A stretch of 64,000 bases of DNA from Mastigias papua (Eukaryota; Cnidaria; Scyphozoa; Rhizostomeae; Mastigiidae): assembly GCA_964019165.1 (NCBI GenBank), contig OZ025286.1, forward strand, positions 9,471,688 through 9,535,687. The letters are read 5' to 3'. The translations under genes and the position numbers were made by a program. The stretch's first letter is position 1, and each line of letters begins with the position of its first letter. The notes under the pieces are model-generated. The model was given only the letters and a program-made list of their open reading frames with translations. It had not been told where the DNA came from and made no database searches. Shown piece after piece: positions 37,715 to 64,000 of the stretch.

Positions 37715-39030
37715 CAGTGGCGTAGCGCGACTTTTTCGACTGGGTATTCTATGATAGGGTGTGGCTGGGTGTGGCTAATTAACGTCCCGTGGCATTTATC
37801 ACCCTGAACATAAATATCTAGTAAAAAAGTCAATCTCCTACCCTGCATTCAACAGTTGGTCGTGGTCTCACAACAGAAAGGAACTGAAAATTAATAGTAG
37901 ACATTGTATCTAGCCTGTGTGATGTTATTGCAAGGCTTCGGCCTCCCCTTATCAATAATCCTCTTTTTTCCGTAAGTGATAATTATGAAAATGAGTTCTG
38001 AATCAGCGATGTGACGATATCACCCACCACTTATTCCCCCATAGTCAAGTTAAATCCATCTAGCAAATCATGAACAGGGCCTATAACAACAAAGCCTAGA
38101 AGGATCTTGAAGCCTTAACAAAAGAACACTCTTTACAATAGCAACTGCACAATAGCAGAGAATGACTAATAAGTCAGAATGTTGATAGGGACAACATCAC
38201 GTGACTCTGCATATCTAGCATAGATTTTGGATTATGTAAATCTAGCAGCACGCATTATGTAAACAGAAAGAAACAAAGCTAGGGAACTTACAAATATTTA
38301 GAAATATAGGGTTAATGTTGGACATCTATCGTTATATTATTCACGAAATTAAAACAGTTATAGGCTCCTCCTAACACCACAAAATGAGACATTGGGGAAC
38401 TTGGCCTACGTGCGACTGAACCTCTACGAGCTACCTACCTTTCACTTGTCTTTCTTGCTGCTGCTGCCACATAACATAATTTACATCTAACCAGAACTTT
38501 CTTGCTAAAAAGTCAGCCTTTCAACTCTCCTATAAAAAATTTCACGTGTTGTATTTACTTCGTATTCGGTAACAACTCCGCCACTCCAAGTACTCAAGCT
38601 CAATTTTTATTAGCCTCTATGTGAGGTTTTAGAAGTATGAGGCTGGACGCTGGCCATTTCTCAGCGTATTTTGAGATTGTTTTTGCTCATTACGGAAAAA
38701 TTTATTCATGAAATGGAGCATTTTGATTGGTGGAAACACCTTACAGGGTATTCACTGCGTATTCGTGACAAACGTCTGTTTAATATGAAGTTCCTGTTCG
38801 GTCTTCTGCATTATCTTCACAAATCTGCTTGCTTCCAAACGATTCACGTCTGTACACATACACAGCTTGAATATCAAGGCAGGTAAACTCGTTAAAAGGA
38901 GTTAAATTTGCCATTTGAATGAGCATTTGAGAAATAGTACTGTTATCGCAAAATAATGCAGATTATTATTTTTTCTGGAAATTGTAGGGTATTCACTGAA
39001 TACCTTGAATACCCTGACGCTACGCCACTG
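37715..39030. mobile_element. hAT non-autonomous element, 1316 bp
   Basis: Perfect 13-bp inverted ends CAGTGGCGTAGCG / CGCTACGCCACTG and an exact 8-bp target duplication GTGCAGAT (37707-37714, 39031-39038). An open stretch at 38671-38886 (MEHFDWWKHLTGYS within) is not recognisable as transposase. Ends and duplication fit hAT exactly. Confidence 0.93.
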
Positions 39031-39034
39031 GTGC

Positions 39035-39801
39035 AGATAGTAGTCAGATCAGAAAGTAGTCAGATCAGATAGTAGTCAGATCAGATAGTAGTCAGATCAG
39101 ATAGTAGTCAGATCAGATAGTAGTCAGATCAGATAGTAGTCAGATCAGATAGTAGTCAGATCAGATAGTAGTCAGATCAGATAGTAGTCAGATCAGATAG
39201 TAGTCAGATCAGATAGTAGTCAGATCAGATAGTAGTCAGATCAGAAAGTAGTCAGATCAGAAAGTAGTCAGATCAGATAGTAGTCAGATCAGATAGTAGT
39301 CAGATCAGATAGTAGTCAGATCAGATAGTAGTCAGATCAGATAGTAGTCAGATCAGATAGTAGTCAGATCAGATAGTAGTCAGATCAGATAGTAGTCAGA
39401 TCAGATCGTACTCAGATCAGATAGTAGTCAAATCAGATAGTAGTCAGATCAGAAAGTAGTCAGATCAGATAGTAGTCAGATCAGATAGTAGTCAGATCAG
39501 ATAGTAGTCAGATCAGATAGTAGTCAGATCAGATAGTAGTCAGATCAGATCGTACTCAGATCAGATAGTAGTCAGATCAGATCGTACTCAGATCAGATAG
39601 TAGTCAGATCAGATAGTAGTCAGATCAGATAGTAGTCAGATCAGATAGTAGTCAGATCAGATAGTAGTCAGATCAGATAGTAGTCAGATCAGATAGTAGT
39701 CAGATCAGATAGTAGTCAGATCAGATCGTACTCAGATCAGATAGTAGTCAGATCAGATAGTAGTCAGATCAGATAGTAGTCAGATCAGAAAGTAGTCAGA
39801 T
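39035..39801. repeat. 16-bp minisatellite, about 48 copies
   Basis: Unit CAGATCAGATAGTAGT. Variants with GAAAGTAGT and GATCGTACT are scattered, the latter at several places, showing spread of variant units. It begins inside the target duplication of the neighbouring hAT element. Confidence 0.97.
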
Positions 39802-40052
39802 ATCAGAAAAAAGACCAGCCCTTCTGAGAGCATTGGCTGTCTCAAACAAACAAAAATGAATTTGTCTTTTTTTGTAAAAAATAAGTTGGATATAATTTGT
39901 AATTTTTCTACAAAGATTACATTTAATAATTAAGACTTGATTTAGAGCTAGTTTACAACAATGAGTATCACTTTTTGGGTTGTTAAAAATAAAACAGACC
40001 GCAAACATAATTACCATACATAACAAGAAGTAACATATCCACAAATTCAAAC

Positions 40053-63049
<22,997 letters not shown>

Positions 63050-64000
63050 CTATGAAATAAGTGATACTGAGAATAAAGAATTGAATAAAATAAGAAAATA
63101 AGTAGAAATGCAAGAAAAGAAAGAGTCAACATCCAACAAATGTCAGTATTGTACACACAAAGACAACAACATCACATATGGTGTAAATATCAGAAGTATG
63201 ACAGAATATGGAAGGAAAAGCTATAGTCTGTTTTGCTGCATATTTGATTCAGTACATTATACATTGCCTTGCTTTCAAACAGTGTCATCATTGGTCCCTA
63301 TAGACAGATTCAACTTAATATGGCGTATTCTTTCCATAGGGTAGATCGGGGTAATTTGAGTCACCATGATAATATGGGTCACTTGTCAATTCTGCTAGTT
63401 TCTTACAACTATGTTCCCAGTTTCATTACAGCTACCACTTTAGACCACTGTTAAAATCAAAGTCTTTAAAGGAAGAACTTGTCCTGGAGCATGAAAGCAC
63501 TTGTAATGTCACAAGATGAACTTCATCTGGACTAATGACAAAACTGATTTTTCTTAGACAACTGGAGGGAATTGAAGAAGATTGAGGCCAATAGCTAGGC
63601 ATAGCATATATTTTCAATAAAAAACTAAAACATAAAATTTTCAAACTCGTGAAGTTACTGGGGTAATATGGGTCACCTACCTCTGCTCCACTTAAACTTC
63701 TAGCATTGCATTACGCCATATGTGTCTTGAATGACGTATTATTTGAATGCTTTTCATTTAGCTCGATTTCTAAGCAATTTTAAAGAACTGAATACCCTAA
63801 ATGACCGAATACCCTGTGTATTTAGATTGCTGACACCAAAATGAGGTGCTAATTTGGACAGAGGCGGCTATGTGACAATGGGGTAGGCCTATTCGGTTAC
63901 TTACGGTAGTTGCAAAATACAAACTTACTACTGCTGACAACGGTTATTAAATGTTAATTTCATAGGTTGCATTGCTAATACTTTGGGTTAATGTATAGAA
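63050..64000. other. SLMAP intron up to window edge
   Basis: GGGGTAATWTGRGTCAC occurs at about 63348 and 63659 in direct orientation, hinting at a repeat. No further SLMAP exon found. Confidence 0.4.

Noticed and set aside
39035..39801. CRISPR-like array
   Set aside because: The 16-bp units are strictly tandem with no spacers, in an animal genome; it is a minisatellite.
63340..63690. Transposon with GGGGTAATWTGRGTCAC ends
   Set aside because: The two copies are in direct orientation and no inverted partner or target duplication was found.

Overview
The window is nuclear DNA from an animal. Genes are split by short GT-AG introns, the DNA is AT-rich, and transposable elements fill most of the space between and inside genes. 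The mix of elements (Penelope-like elements, an R2-type LINE fragment, CR1-like LINEs whose ORF1 has an SGNH domain, pogo/Tigger, hAT, mariner and ISL2EU-like transposons) suggests an invertebrate metazoan, probably marine. I cannot name the phylum from sequence alone.

Two host genes are clear. (1) HSP90B1 (GRP94/endoplasmin) on the + strand, 8945-24231, is complete in 11 exons. All splice phases agree, and the 844-residue product runs from a signal peptide to a C-terminal KDEL. Its promoter carries an exact ER-stress response element (CCAAT-N9-CCACG) at 8814-8832. (2) SLMAP (sarcolemmal membrane-associated protein, a STRIPAK subunit) lies on the - strand, 63049-40053. The window holds 20 short exons coding the coiled coils and the C-terminal membrane anchor. 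The FHA-domain end should lie beyond 64000. A possible third gene start, unidentified, is on the - strand (exons at 4229-4213 and 2986-2904).

Layout: 1-1030, Penelope-like remnant with hammerhead ribozyme motifs and long TA/GT microsatellites. 1.1-8.1 kb, inverted-repeat elements and two Tigger-like transposons. 8.6-24.2 kb, HSP90B1; intron 3 holds a remarkable array of inverted and direct hammerhead-ribozyme arms separated by (TA)n tracts, with a Penelope GIY-YIG endonuclease remnant and an R2-type LINE fragment between arms; intron 10 holds an old Tigger-like element. 26-35 kb, a CR1-like LINE split by a hAT-like MITE, a mariner-like MITE, a 2.6 kb ISL2EU-like transposon (SAP-domain and THAP/DDE transposase remnants) and a fourth element. 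35.2-36.1 kb, one Tigger-like MITE nested in another. 37.7-39.8 kb, a hAT element with exact 8-bp target duplication abutting a 16-bp minisatellite. 40-63 kb, SLMAP, whose introns hold further MITEs, LINE fragments and one solitary hammerhead motif.

The most interesting signal is the set of nine hammerhead-ribozyme motifs in at least three sequence families. Most have self-complementary stem III sequences, which is expected of motifs acting as dimers. They lie next to Penelope-like remnants and TA microsatellites. All calls are from reading the sequence; no search or folding program was run.
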